Below, piece by piece: positions 23,961 to 33,525 of a stretch of DNA of 64,000 nucleotides. The notes beneath the pieces are model-generated. The model had not been told where the DNA came from and did no database searches. It saw only the letters and a list, made by a program, of their open reading frames with translations. Within the stretch, counting starts at the first letter, position 1. Every line of letters begins with the position of its first letter. This DNA comes from Isoetes taiwanensis (Eukaryota; Streptophyta; Lycopodiopsida; Isoetales; Isoetaceae): NCBI GenBank assembly GCA_021234155.1, contig JAJEKV010000039.1, forward strand, positions 4,446,745-4,510,744, read 5' to 3'. The position numbers and the translations under genes were made by a program.

Positions 23961-24980
23961 TCGGCATAGGCATGCATGTCTAGACCAAAGGTTAGGAGGG
24001 CAAACTAACTAGGAATATAAAGCACGCTCTATAAATATGACTAGCATACCCCCATACAAATATAACACCACAATCATATGAAAACCATAGCAAAATTATT
24101 GCGACGAATCATTTTTTGAGATATCCATGTGGATTGTTGAACACAAACTTTGTGAATTTGATTGATAAATATTTATGGGCTTAACTATTCCAGTTTTCGT
24201 CAGTTTGATTTTCATTTTCAGTTGAGTTTGTAACATCAAGTTCGAAATGGGGTTATATGCATCATTACTTGTAAATAAAGTTTTTTTATTTTTGATAAAC
24301 ATGTTTGGATGAACTTACTAATCATTATCTAAGATGCCATGAGGTTGGAAAGGACTTCTCTGCTACCGACTTGCGTCAGCGCATAGCTTCGAATTTTACA
24401 CCTCTTTCGGCTCTACCTTTTCCTCCACTTCATAACATCTATTTTAAAGTATAATTTTCAAGCTACAACTATTTCTCTTACGATTGTACAATATGAGGCA
24501 TGGCTTAAGAAGACATTATAAGCAGAACATAAGATAACATTGTTGTATGGCACCGTTATGGACAGCTCTGCTGATATGAATTCAGTTCAGAGCGATTTTT
24601 TATGGCACCCATTTTGTTTGGGATCCTAGTCAGTATAATCTGCCATATCAAGGCTTATAGTACTGCAAGAAACACGTTCATAGGATTAGAAGTATATTTT
24701 TTATGATTGAATGCTAGGAATCTTGTGTCTGGGGATAGAATGATGGGAATAGAATGACTAAATGTTGATCTCTACATTAAGCTCTTTCTTTTGCAGGAAG
24801 TCTACTGGCAAGGATCTACAATCAAGGCTTATTTATAACTTATAGCATCACAACAAGTAAGTCATTAAATTTAATTGTGATTTAGTATTTCTATTAGTTC
24901 TTTATTTTCTGCTTGAAGTTATATCATAGCATGCATTGAACTTTATTTTTGGCTTCAAATATTACACTAAACAACTTGCT
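23961..24980. other. Non-coding stretch, no gene recognised
   Basis: AT-rich. A possible small exon lies at about 24,799-24,856: a TTTTGCAG acceptor, a short open stretch, then AAGTAAGT as donor. It would feed the open frame that starts at about 25,007. Otherwise nothing is supported. Confidence 0.3.
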
Positions 24981-24985
24981 AAACA

Positions 24986-25288
24986 TTGCTTTGTTGCCTT
25001 CAAGAAATGGTTGAGAATTGTGAGCAGCCACCCTTAGAGATCCCGGCCTGTCAAAACATAGCACACACAGATACAAAGAAATCGAACCCGAGCCTACAAA
25101 ACCCAATCCTCGAATTAGAGACAAAAGCCAGTATTAATCAAATTTTCTACAAGGTTGATGGAGCCCTGGAATTCCTCAGAAACTTGAGTGATTCCCAACC
25201 CCTGGAGAACAGCTTCAAGCAAAGCCTCATCCATTGGAGTTGGGAGACTCTCCCTGAGTCTAGACGGTGGTACTTCGCGAGCGCCTAA
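24986..25288 (+). CDS. Unidentified exon-like frame (about 95 codons)
   Basis: An open plus-strand frame with balanced composition (VENCEQPPLEIPACQNI, ELETKASINQIFYKVDGA, SLIHWSWETLPESRRWYF) ends in TAA at 25,286-25,288. The composition looks coding but I do not recognise a family. It lies upstream of another frame on the same strand (25,613-26,006), separated by the palindrome cluster. The two may be parts of one gene or neighbouring remnants. An upstream splice acceptor is possible near 25,005. Confidence 0.35.
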   Translation: MLCCLQEMVENCEQPPLEIPACQNIAHTDTKKSNPSLQNPILELETKASINQIFYKVDGALEFLRNLSDSQPLENSFKQSLIHWSWETLPESRRWYFASA

Positions 25289-25334
25289 CGTTCATCTCAC
25301 TCTTTACTAACATATCCTTTTAATTCTTTCAAAT

Positions 25335-25495
25335 CATACGCGAAAAAAAGAAAAAAAAAAAATTCACTGTTTTGCGTATGTGAAAAAACTTTCGCGTACG
25401 CGAAACAGTATAAAGCGCGTACGTAATTTTTTTTTCGCATACGCTGTTTTTACTATTTCGCGTACGCGATTTAGTTCCTTTCGCGTACGCGAAAA
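25335..25495. promoter_or_regulatory. Cluster of CGCGTACGCG palindromes
   Basis: Within about 160 bp there are three near-identical palindromes with the core TTTCGCGTACGCGAAA (about 25,391, 25,458 and 25,480) and at least four variants (CATACGCGAAAA at 25,335, TTTGCGTATGTGAAAA at 25,371, AAGCGCGTACGT at 25,415, TTTCGCATACGC at 25,434). Poly(A)/poly(T) runs lie between them. The core is CpG-dense in an AT-rich region. It may be a regulatory-site cluster or a short palindromic repeat; function is inferred only from clustering. Confidence 0.4.
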
Positions 25496-25612
25496 TCTTC
25501 CGACGCCGGAATTGTTTTTTGCCATATTTTTTACATATTATACGACAAATTTGTGTCGTATCATACGAATAATACGTATTACATATAAAACATACGAAGT
25601 ATTGAACCTATC

Positions 25613-26006
25613 CCTGGTCCACGATGGTGAGCGAGAGATTGTGGTGATTAGCGATAGTTCGGATGAGGTTGAGTCGGTGGACCAATCTGTTGTTGAGTCC
25701 TGACATAAGGAAGTGGAATTTGATTTTGTGGAAGCCCTGAAGGATGCGCAGAAGTCAGTTAGAAGTGTATGTTGTGATGTACAGAACTTGGGAATGGCGC
25801 TTGCAGCTGTTTTGGAGGAGATTGAAAGTGTTATGCAAGTTGTGGATCGATGTGAGGCTGATTCCGTCGTCTTCGGGAGAAGAATGCTTCTCTCATATTT
25901 CAATCTGTGTAGGGGGGTGCTTATTACGGAGTTGCGTGAGATGGAAACGGTGAGGCGTCGTCATGATAATGAAGGTGTTTCAGGTGGCGAGAGGAGAGTG
26001 CCATGA
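25613..26006 (+). pseudogene. Unknown gene remnant with SIM-like motif
   Basis: One plus-strand frame runs from about 25,613 to a TGA at 26,004-26,006, broken by a single in-frame TGA at 25,701-25,703. The first part has an acidic motif, REIVVISDSSDEVESV, that fits a SUMO-interacting motif (hydrophobic core then acidic/Ser stretch). The second part is helical and charged (FVEALKDAQKSV, LAAVLEEIESVMQVVDRC, ELREMETVRRRHD) and may form a coiled coil. The family is not recognised. A LINE is inserted 12 bp past the stop, so the natural 3' UTR now lies at 27,851 onward. Confidence 0.4.
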
Positions 26007-26219
26007 GTGGCAATTCTTTTTTTTTTTTTTTTTTGAAGAACGTGTTTTACTTCATATTATACACTCAAAATATTACAAAGTACTTCCAGAAGTAAGAAAT
26101 GTCCCTGAAGCATCAATCACTTTTAGATGATCACTCCATATTGGAATTTTAATACGATCAGCCCAATTGGAGATCTGAAAGCAATTATACAACTTCTTAC
26201 GAATTTCTTGAAGCACCAC

Positions 26220-26972
26220 TTAAGAAGAAATGCACTTATCATAAAAGACCTTTCTTCGCCTTCGCTTCCATACACTCCATATTAACCAAGACTTTGCCAT
26301 GTGAAATGCAATCCTTTTAGAAGCAGTCCACTGATTTGGATAAATACCCAAAAGAAAGTGTTGACTATCCAAAGATACTCCAAAAAGAGAGTGCAGCCAG
26401 GACCTAAGACTACTCAGCTCTACACACAAATATAAACAATGCTCCAACGTTTCAATGCACTGCTCACACATTGGGCAAAGTGGGCTTACTCCCGGCTTAA
26501 AGCGATGAACCATCTCATTAACTCTCAAAGAGCGATGAATCACCTGCCAAAGTAGAACATTTACCTTTGAAGGATTATATTTAGACCAAACAAGGTTCCA
26601 GATGGATTGCCATTGAGAAGGCAAAGTCTGTAAGTGCCATTTTCGAGAAGGTGATAAAGTATTTGAGGAGGTAAGCAATCTGTAGCATGAACTTACTAAC
26701 TTCTTGCCTTCTTTAATACCTTGAACAAAGTTCCAACATCTCTTGTTACCCACCTTCTTAATTAGAGGAAGAGCACTTGCTACATAAGCCCATATACTGA
26801 TATCTTTATTCAACAACCCATATGTCTCCTGAAACCATTGCCAAGGAGCAATGTCAATACCAAAATACCACTGTTCAATAGAAATAATACCTGCTCTCCT
26901 CCACCTCGCTTGGGAATGCGCATGCATAAATTCTACAACTGGGTGTAGTTGTCCATGAGTATACAAAGGCAA
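26220..26972 (-). pseudogene. LINE RT C-terminal zinc domain (zf-RVT-like)
   Basis: A 250-codon open frame with the C-terminal region of a plant LINE polyprotein: QARWRRAGIISIEQWYFG, the KVNVLLWQVIHRSLRVNEMV helix, then a zinc-binding C-x2-C...H-x3-C region (PLCPMCEQC, EHCLYLC) and a final WKRRRRKVFYDK tail. It is still open although the rest of the element is broken, which suggests a fairly young insertion. Confidence 0.82.
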
Positions 26973-27461
26973 ACCACGTAAAGGGGAAGATGCCCGGAGA
27001 CAAGCTTCCCAATCAAATGTAATTACCTCTTTGGACTACCTTCCAGCCCCAAGCGACCTTTCAAGATTGGAGAGGCATGTGAAGAAGCTTTCAATGGATA
27101 CAACAATGCCCGGGGAGCTCAATTCTCACACCTCGCTTATGAAAAACCATACACTTTTTTCTTGATTGTTTAAGTAACTTCATACCGGTGATGCATAATC
27201 ATCTTTCAACAAATTGAACAATAGCTTAGAAGCTAAGACCTACCCCTCAGTAAAGAAAGATCCAACATACCAAGTCCTCCTTGTTGTTTAAACAACATAC
27301 ATTTCTTCCACGCCACCTTCACAATTGCCTCCTTGATCGATACACCGCGGACAAAATCTCTTACAATCGTTTTTTATCTCGCAAACTTAGAAGCTGGAGC
27401 CAATAGAACCGAAACCAAATAAATATCGTATTGTTCAATAATCGACTTAGCTACTTGAATT

Positions 27462-27834
27462 CTACCACGCCAAGGATAACTTTGAACCTCTCCACCAAAT
27501 CAGTTGCCTTTGTAAATTTAAGATAATTTCATCCCATGCTTCATTCATGTCAATATCTAAACCAAAGGGGACTCTTAGAAGCTTTGCCTTTGCAGATGGT
27601 ACAACAACCTTCCAGGCATACTCATATAAAAAATGCGGAACTGCTTCCTTCCCCACCCATAAAGCACTACACTTAGCCCAATTAAGGAGACAGCCAGATG
27701 CAATTGAAAATATATCCAAAATCTTTTTGATTATCTGCACATTATTCTCTTCACCATCCACTAGCAAGAAGGTATCGTCTGCAAACTGATTAACCAAAAC
27801 CTGTTCACCTTCCTCCAATAATAATCCCTTTATT
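27462..27834 (-). pseudogene. LINE reverse transcriptase fragment (FADD motif)
   Basis: Encodes the catalytic palm of a LINE reverse transcriptase: VNQFADDTFLLVDGEENN, followed by FSIASGCLLNWAKCSALW and LLRVPFGLDI, the usual order for plant L1-type RTs. The paralogue at 38,057-37,605 has the matching thumb region (KCSALW, KLLGIPVGI). It is truncated at its 5' end by the insertion boundary and loses frame toward 27,462. Confidence 0.85.
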
Positions 27835-27850
27835 ATGAGTGGCAATTCTT

Positions 27851-28485
27851 GCACGCTGGGGGAGTGTGGTTCCTAATGTAAATGCTGTGATTTGCTTGTA
27901 AATTTTAGTTGTTGTGTTTGTGCTTTTGTAATGGAGGGAGACCATGGTATCTATTGTAAATATAAATGTAATGTGAATATAAAATAAGGTGGACCATTAA
28001 GTTTTTTGCACCATTGAGTCGTGTTTCAATTTCTTTGTTTTAGCAATTTTGTGGCCACCGATCGAGCATACTATGGGGAATATTCCCTCCATCAATGGCT
28101 CGCAATAAGAGTTAGATAGGACGCCATTAATACATGAATAAAGAATGTACAAGAACTTTAAAAATCTAAGAATCACTTCTATATTAAAAAAAGGCTCACA
28201 GGAAGAACAAAGACCTATAATTCAGTTGGAAAAATATAAAGAGCCACAAAAATTTTCTAGAAAGCTTTTCCCATGTTGGAAATTCTAGATTTTAATAGAG
28301 ATTCTCAATTTTACAAGTAAGATGCCAGAATTTGTCCCACATCAAGCATGGTTCCAATTTGTATATTTTTTTTTTTCTTTTTCTCTTTTTTTTTCGCAAA
28401 AAAAAAAAAAAACAATTACTTTTGCCTTTTTTTTTTTCAAGAACTCGAAAGAGGAAACAGATATTCTTGAACTTTATGCATTCCC
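27851..28485. other. Displaced 3' flank of the 25.6-kb gene, then A/T runs
   Basis: 27,851-28,010 continues the sequence interrupted by the LINE and looks like a 3' UTR (T-rich, AATATAAA and AATAAGG near 27,977). At 28,363-28,434 there is a T-run, A-run, T-run arrangement that can form a hairpin. No gene is seen. Confidence 0.5.
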
Positions 28486-30507
28486 TTAATCCACCACAAC
28501 AAGCTCATTAAAAACAGGTCGAGAGAGAGCAAGATTCATAACAGATTCGGGATTGATACGTTCATCGGGATCCTTCAAGAACAAAGTAAGCTGATTTTTG
28601 GAAAATCCAGAAACAAGAGCCACACCATCCTGTTCCTTAGTAACGGGAGTACTATGAGAAGCCCTCAAGTTCCAGAAAATAACATGAGGGGGTGTGTAAC
28701 CAGCTTTATGATACTTCTTACAGATCACCTTATAATCAGTTTCCCAAGGTCTTATAGAAGCCTGGTCAAATTCCGTGTCTGAGAAGACAATCAATCTCTT
28801 GATCATGTGTTCGGGTGCGATTTCCTCGGCGCGGGCCTTGGAAAGAAGAAGATCAAAAACCTTTTGAAGATCAGTATTGCACCCCCAATGCATGCTGCTA
28901 ACAGAGCTATATTTTTGAGCCAAGGTGGTGCCCTAGATATGGTGAAGGGCAGGAATGGCAGAGAAGGTGATAACATGGCCATGCCAAGGAGCTTCACAGA
29001 TTTCAGCAGCAAGCATACCTAAAGCAATGCAAACCTCCATAGGCTCTCCAGACATGCTGCCAGAAACATCACAAATTGCTAAAGTGCTGCCAAAGGTGCC
29101 CTTTGCCTTCAAATCCAACACCATGCTTTTCCATTGCAGCTCTGCAACTTGATCATGTTTGGTGATGGCATCTTGCAGGACAATGTGAGGAAGCAGCGCG
29201 CCGGACGCGATCTTCTTCTTTCCATCTTCCACATCTTGTAAGAACTTCTTGAACCTTTCTCCATCATGCTTGTCAAATATTTCCTTGTATCTTCTCATTG
29301 CAACAGATGCAACCCTGTTGTATGGCAATTGGTGCCATTTCTGTGCAGACATGTACACCTCTGGCAACTTAAGCACCTCCCTTAGAGGAACTAGAACTTC
29401 TTTTCTTAGCCTGTCTCTGACTCTGTAAGCATATTGCCCTTCGCTCAGGTCTGCATATTCTGAATTCCTTGGAAACATTTTCCTTGCAATTGCCTCACAT
29501 ATCAGAGTGTTTCTAGAAGGGCACCATTTAGCAGCAAGACTGATTTTTCTAGGCTGTCCCTGGTTAAGTGCTTCAAGGTCTGAGACAAGATGCTTTGCAA
29601 AAACTGCTGCAACCCCATTGAAAAGGCGCTTATACTTCTCATCTTCGTTCAATTTTTGCATGGCCCTGGCAGCAAGATTGAGGGTTTTTTCCTTTCGTAG
29701 CTTTGCAGCCTCCTGGCTCTTGATTTTGTCCTCATCTTGATGTTGGGCAATCCTTTCTTCTGAAGATTTCAGCAAACCAGCCTTGCGGGCCGCCAATCTA
29801 AGCTCAATTCTTTTGGCTGGGCTCATCTTTTGATAGCTTATTTCAGTTTTCAGCAATTTAACCTTATGAAAACAATTGCCATGGCCATACCTCCCAATTG
29901 TTCTACTTCTGGAATTAATCTTCAAAGACTTGGGCGTGTCTTTCTTCTTTGCAGCTCTGCTTTTCCTTTTAGCACGATGGGCGGCAGCAAATTCAATTTT
30001 TTCCTCTGTTTCCTTTTGACCTTGAAGAACTCTAAGCAGAACTTCCAGTAGATCTTTAAAGTACCCAATTCGAGCAAAGATGTCAAGATTTGCAACAAGC
30101 GTTTTAGGATGGGCATCATGCATCCAGCAAGCTATGGTGTAAAAATGGTTCTTATCGCCCTTGCCAGAACCCCTAACTCCTCTGAGCTGAACAATTAACT
30201 TCAAAGCTGTCAAAGAATCACGCTCCCAAGCTCGGCGCAGTAGATCAAGCACTTTCTTTTGGTCCATGTCTGGCACAACTTGAAAGAAAAAATCAAGGCA
30301 AGGATTACCGGTGGTCAAATATGTCGCAGAATTATTTTCTGTAAAACCCATCCATGATTTAGGCACGGCTGGAAATGGACAACCTTCGGAATCAGGATCA
30401 GGATCAGAATGGATTTGCGGTATTGGAGCTGCTTCAGAGTTGTATAATCTGAGTCCTGGAGGACCCACGAGTTGCGCATCCTGAGCATTTGATGTGGAAG
30501 CCTCCAT
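28486..30507 (-). pseudogene. DUF2828 protein (vWA/TROVE-like), one premature stop
   Basis: A single-exon minus-strand frame of about 673 codons from the ATG at 30,505-30,507 (MEASTSNAQD) to 28,486. A longer frame opens at 30,564, but MEAST is the more likely start. It matches the plant/viral DUF2828 family (L728-like). Visible parts are the N-terminal GNPCLDFFFQVVPD with LLRRAWERDSLTALKLI and LRGVRGSGKGD; a Lys/Arg-rich insert; CEAIARKMFP; a region with HQLPYNRVASVAMRRYKEIF; and a C-terminal von Willebrand-A-like fold with the metal site DVSGSMSG. Homologues are little studied; the fold suggests metal-dependent binding, possibly RNA-related by analogy to TROVE proteins. One in-frame TAG at 28,933-28,935 (after PALHHI) lies where the frame continues cleanly (AQKYSSVSSMHWGCNTD). 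So the gene is either a very recent pseudogene, polymorphic, or affected by a sequence error. Confidence 0.88.
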
Positions 30508-30738
30508 AGCCGGAAGCCGGATCCGAAAAAAACACGGTTCTATAGATTGAGATTCAAACGGCAAGAGCTTGAGTTGTGAATTGAAACCTAAAAGCTTTAG
30601 GCTTCGTATTTAGATCCGACCAGAAAGCTGACTTAAACCTAGCTTTGCCTACAAGCAAGGATTTGTGTTACGAAGGAAGCTGCCGGCCAAATATATTATG
30701 CCACTTGTGAACACCATAACAAATATAAAAGGGTTCGT

Positions 30739-31554
30739 GACTAAGGGCCAGATTCCACTATCGCCATTTTGTCTCCTGGAAGTTGACAACCAATCAAGAG
30801 GCAGGATTTAGAAATTACTTCAGTTTCTGGGATTCCACTAGCGGTGGAAGTTAAGCCCAGGATTTTGCTTCGGAAGAGGTTTGGAAGCAGACGTGGAAGC
30901 AAAAATTGTTGCGCTAACTGACAGGGGATGCCCTCCGTCTTTTACAGCGGAAGGAACTGCCAAGCTCTAAGATGATGCCACGCATCGGATCAATGCTTCA
31001 GATTCTTTTGTGGTTTAATTGCCTCCACCATAGTGGAATACCTTGGCGGAAGCTTTGTTCCGTTCAATTGAAGGCAGTTCGTCAAAACTGTCAAACTTCT
31101 GTCTCTGCAAGTGGAATCTCGCCCTAAATAAAAATGGAAAAGCCATGACTAAGGGCCAGATTCCACTATCGCCATTTTGTTTCCTGGAAGTTGACAACCA
31201 ATCAAGAGGCAGGATTTAGAAATTACTTCGGGTTTAAAGGATTCCACTAGCGGTGGAAGTTAAGCCCAGGATTTTGCCCGGAAGAGGTTTGGAAGCGACG
31301 TGGAAGCAAAAATTGTTTGCGCTTAAGCGGCGGGGGATGCCCTCCGTCTTTTACAAATGGAAGGAACCGCCAAGCTCTAAGATGATGCCGCGATCGGATC
31401 AATGCCGATTCTTTTTTGTGGTTTAATTGCCTCCACCATAGTGGAATACCTTGGCGGAAGCTTTGTTCCGTTCAATTGAAGGCAGTTCGTCAAAACTGTC
31501 AAACTTCTGTCTCTGCAAGTGGAATCTCGCCCTAAATAAAAATGGAAAAGCCAT
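30739..31554. repeat. 408-bp tandem duplication upstream of DUF2828 gene
   Basis: Unit 1 starts at 30,739 and unit 2 at 31,147 (GACTAAGGGCCAGATTCCAC in both). Each unit ends AAAATGGAAAAGCCATG. The copies are close to identical except for clustered indels and substitutions (for example around 30,815 versus 31,228 and 30,910 versus 31,318). The duplication begins about 230 bp upstream of the DUF2828 start codon, so it may include promoter sequence. The short minus-strand frames inside (such as RFHLQRQKFDSFDELPSIER) occur in both units and are not supported as genes. Confidence 0.9.
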
Positions 31555-31567
31555 GTTAAAAAAACTA

Positions 31568-32209
31568 ACGAAATTTTAACCACCATCAAATTTCGCCATT
31601 ATTTGACAGCTTTTTAAAAAGCGAAAAACTCTCTTGAAGTTCTGTCCATTTTTTGGGCGGCGCCGCCTCCACTCTGTTTCCGTCGCTCCATACTCTGTTT
31701 CTGCCCAACGCCCATCCGCCTTGAATTTGGCCTCGAATCTGGCAACCCTGTGTACCGTTTCTTCCATGCTCCATCTCCGGAACCCTTAAGTGCAAAAGCA
31801 ATAGATCTATCCGGAATCAAGCCTGGAAGGGCCGATTTGGCTCTGAAATATACCTGGAATCAAGCCTAGAAGGGCGATTTGGCTCTGAAAGCCCAGCAGC
31901 GTCTCATTCTGGCATTCCAATGGTCCGCCATCACCAAGAATGCTCTGCTGCTAATGACTGGAAGAAGTTTTAGATTTGAATCTGGTTGCAGCAGAAGAAA
32001 AATTCAATGACAAACTTTAGAAAGCAAACTTACAAGAAAAGACTGCTGCATTTTTTCCCTCGAAAACCCTTCGGGGCGGGGGTTTTTTAACCCGGACAGT
32101 AATAAGTTCGTTGCGCTCCTTCTGGGTCCCATAGGCTGATTGGTCTCAACAAGATTTCTTCAAGAACGGGCAAGATCTCTTCAAAATTTGATGGTGGTTA
32201 AAATTTCGT
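31568..32209. mobile_element. TIR-bounded element with perfect 26-bp inverted ends
   Basis: 31,568-31,593 (ACGAAATTTTAACCACCATC...) is the exact reverse complement of 32,184-32,209. The 642-bp interval codes for no transposase. It carries a 3'-end fragment of the family B LINE at 32,048-32,150, so it was probably assembled from other repeats. No clear target duplication was seen. It could be a MITE or half of a larger foldback structure with the adjacent hairpin. Confidence 0.6.
32048..32150 (+). repeat. Family B LINE 3'-end fragment
   Basis: Contains the conserved compound hairpin (CCCTCGAAAACCCTTCGGGG...GGTTTTTTAACCCGGACAGT), then TTCTGGGTCCCATAGGCTGA and TTGGTCTCAA. The terminal GGACGATAAAAA and the ATTCT repeats are lost. 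Confidence 0.7.
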
Positions 32210-32214
32210 TGGAG

Positions 32215-32344
32215 AATTTGAGTGAGCATAAAATTTCTTGTGGAAATTTTGAGCAGACCTGGTGGCGCCACTCGCGACTCCGCCGCTCGTGACCCGCCAG
32301 GTCAGCTCAAAATTTCCACAAGAAATTTTAAGCTTACTCAAATT
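32215..32344. repeat. 130-bp near-perfect hairpin
   Basis: The arms at about 32,215-32,266 and 32,295-32,344 are reverse complements with few mismatches (ATTTGAGTGAGCATAAAATT against the AATTTTAAGCTTACTCAAAT end). AT-rich outer arms enclose a GC-rich loop (GCCACTCGCGACTCCGCCGC). It starts 5 bp after the 26-bp inverted end at 32,209. Confidence 0.8.
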
Positions 32345-32729
32345 ACTCCTTCCAAAAAACCACAACATAGGGCTTGCCATCACATGTTTAAAAAAAACTA
32401 GCAAAAGCCACAACAGAAGACTTGGGGAAGTTTTAGGCTTGGATTTAATTTCTCATTAAAAAAGGCATGTAGGAGACATACTATTAGCTTTTACTGCTTT
32501 GTTTAAGGTACCAATATTTAGCAGGGTTACCTAACCCGAGGTGCACAAATTGCTATGATTCTAGCTATGCCACGTGTCATGCCACATAGGCCAAATTGAT
32601 TCCACGTCGTTAGATGTGTCTAATTTCGCATCTACGGTTTGGAAAATTAGAAAGTAAAGAAAATACCCTGCGATGGCGATGGTCCCTATTTCTCCTTGGG
32701 ATTTGGGTGCTCGATTTTTTTGTTGCAAG

Positions 32730-33337
32730 AGGTCGCTTGGTAGAAGAACGCAAGGCATGTCGCAAGAATCATCCTCATGTAAGCATCTCACCATTTTCCC
32801 CTTTTTGTTTAGTTGGAGACAGTGTTCTCTCTTCCCGTAACTTTTAGGTTAATTTCTCTTTTTAATTGTAACTTAAGTGGTTTGTATCTGAGGCCTTTCT
32901 TTACGAGGGTAACTTGGTTCTAAGTTGTGGCCTTACTGTCATCAATAATTGCTTCAAAACGTTTGATAAAGGCCTTTCAGTTAGACTAGAATGGGAAGTA
33001 GAAGTTTCTGTTCATTCTTAATATTTTCTTTATTTTATTAGCACGGGGTTTGTCAATATAATCCTATTTTGTATGTCTAGAGCACATTTGTTGGAAATTA
33101 TTGATATTCATATGATCCTGCAGGGATTTGTGGCCAGACCAGATACTCAGCCTGATGTATCTGTGAACATGATGATTTGGCAGTGCATCTTATCGGGAAA
33201 GGCTGGGTAAGTGTCTTAACCCAGTATTCTTTTGAAGCAAAGAAAAGGATTTAAAGTGCAAGTTTCCTGCAGGTTTTTTCCATCCTAATGTATATTATTC
33301 TGGAACAGTCTGCCTCTCTATTCTTAATGAGAATTCG
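32730..33337 (+). pseudogene. SCE1: SUMO-conjugating enzyme E2 (UBC9/SCE1) pseudogene
   Basis: Three exon-like blocks match the plant SUMO E2. Block 1 (32,730-32,778, after a T-rich acceptor ending CAAG) encodes GRLVEERKACRKNHPH and ends at a GTAAGC donor. Block 2 (33,124-33,206, after TGCAG) encodes GFVARPDTQPD and MMIWQCILSGKAG and ends at GTAAGT. Block 3 (33,273-33,337, after CCTGCAG) encodes the HPN motif and the catalytic-Cys region ([20 protein letters not shown]) and ends at GTGAGT. UBC9 transfers SUMO from E1 to substrate lysines in the nucleus. The exon that normally lies between blocks 2 and 3 (about 29 residues) is absent, joining blocks 2 and 3 would shift the frame, the first codons are not visible, and the C-terminal exons are gone; PPR-like antisense sequence follows instead. 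It is an unprocessed, truncated pseudogene because introns are kept. Confidence 0.85.
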
Positions 33338-33339
33338 GT

Positions 33340-33525
33340 GAGTAAAAGGCTCCAACTTTATTGAGATGGTCATATTTTCAGCGAAGTAAGAGATAAAAGT
33401 GACCTTGTCTACTGTGGAGCTTTGCAGCTGCATTTTCTGAAATAAAATTGCACCTTCCTTATCATGCCCATGCTGAACATGTGCTGCAATACCAGCCAGT
33501 ACAAAGGATAAGCATTTCAATACAT
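33340..33525 (-). pseudogene. Pentatricopeptide-repeat (PPR) protein fragment
   Basis: The minus strand encodes SFVLAGIAAHVQHGHDKEGAILFQKMQLQSSTVDKVTFISYF, in segments matching a plant PPR motif (AG-x-x-QHGH-KEA-LFQKMQ, then V(P)DKVTFIS). Intact PPR proteins bind organellar RNA for editing or splicing. Only about one repeat survives, with no upstream or downstream repeats in frame. It abuts the SUMO E2 remnant on the opposite strand. Confidence 0.65.

Larger units (their letters stand above)
26003..27850 (-). mobile_element. L1-type LINE, 5'-truncated, with 16-bp TSD
   Basis: A minus-strand non-LTR retrotransposon of about 1.8 kb. Target duplications ATGAGTGGCAATTCTT lie at 26,003-26,018 and 27,835-27,850. 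The poly(A) tail appears as a T run at about 26,017-26,034. Coding remnants in order on the minus strand are the RT palm with FADD (27,854-27,462; NQFADDTFLLVDGEE, the YxDD equivalent), the thumb, and a zf-RVT-like zinc domain (RFKPGVSPLCPMCEQC...ETLEHCLYLC) in the open frame 26,972-26,220. Frames between these are broken. The endonuclease and ORF1 are absent through 5' truncation. Confidence 0.9.

Noticed and set aside
31015-31589. Repeated short frames (RFHLQRQKFDSFDELPSIER) upstream of the DUF2828 gene
   Set aside because: They are products of the 408-bp tandem duplication, with no start context or wider homology.
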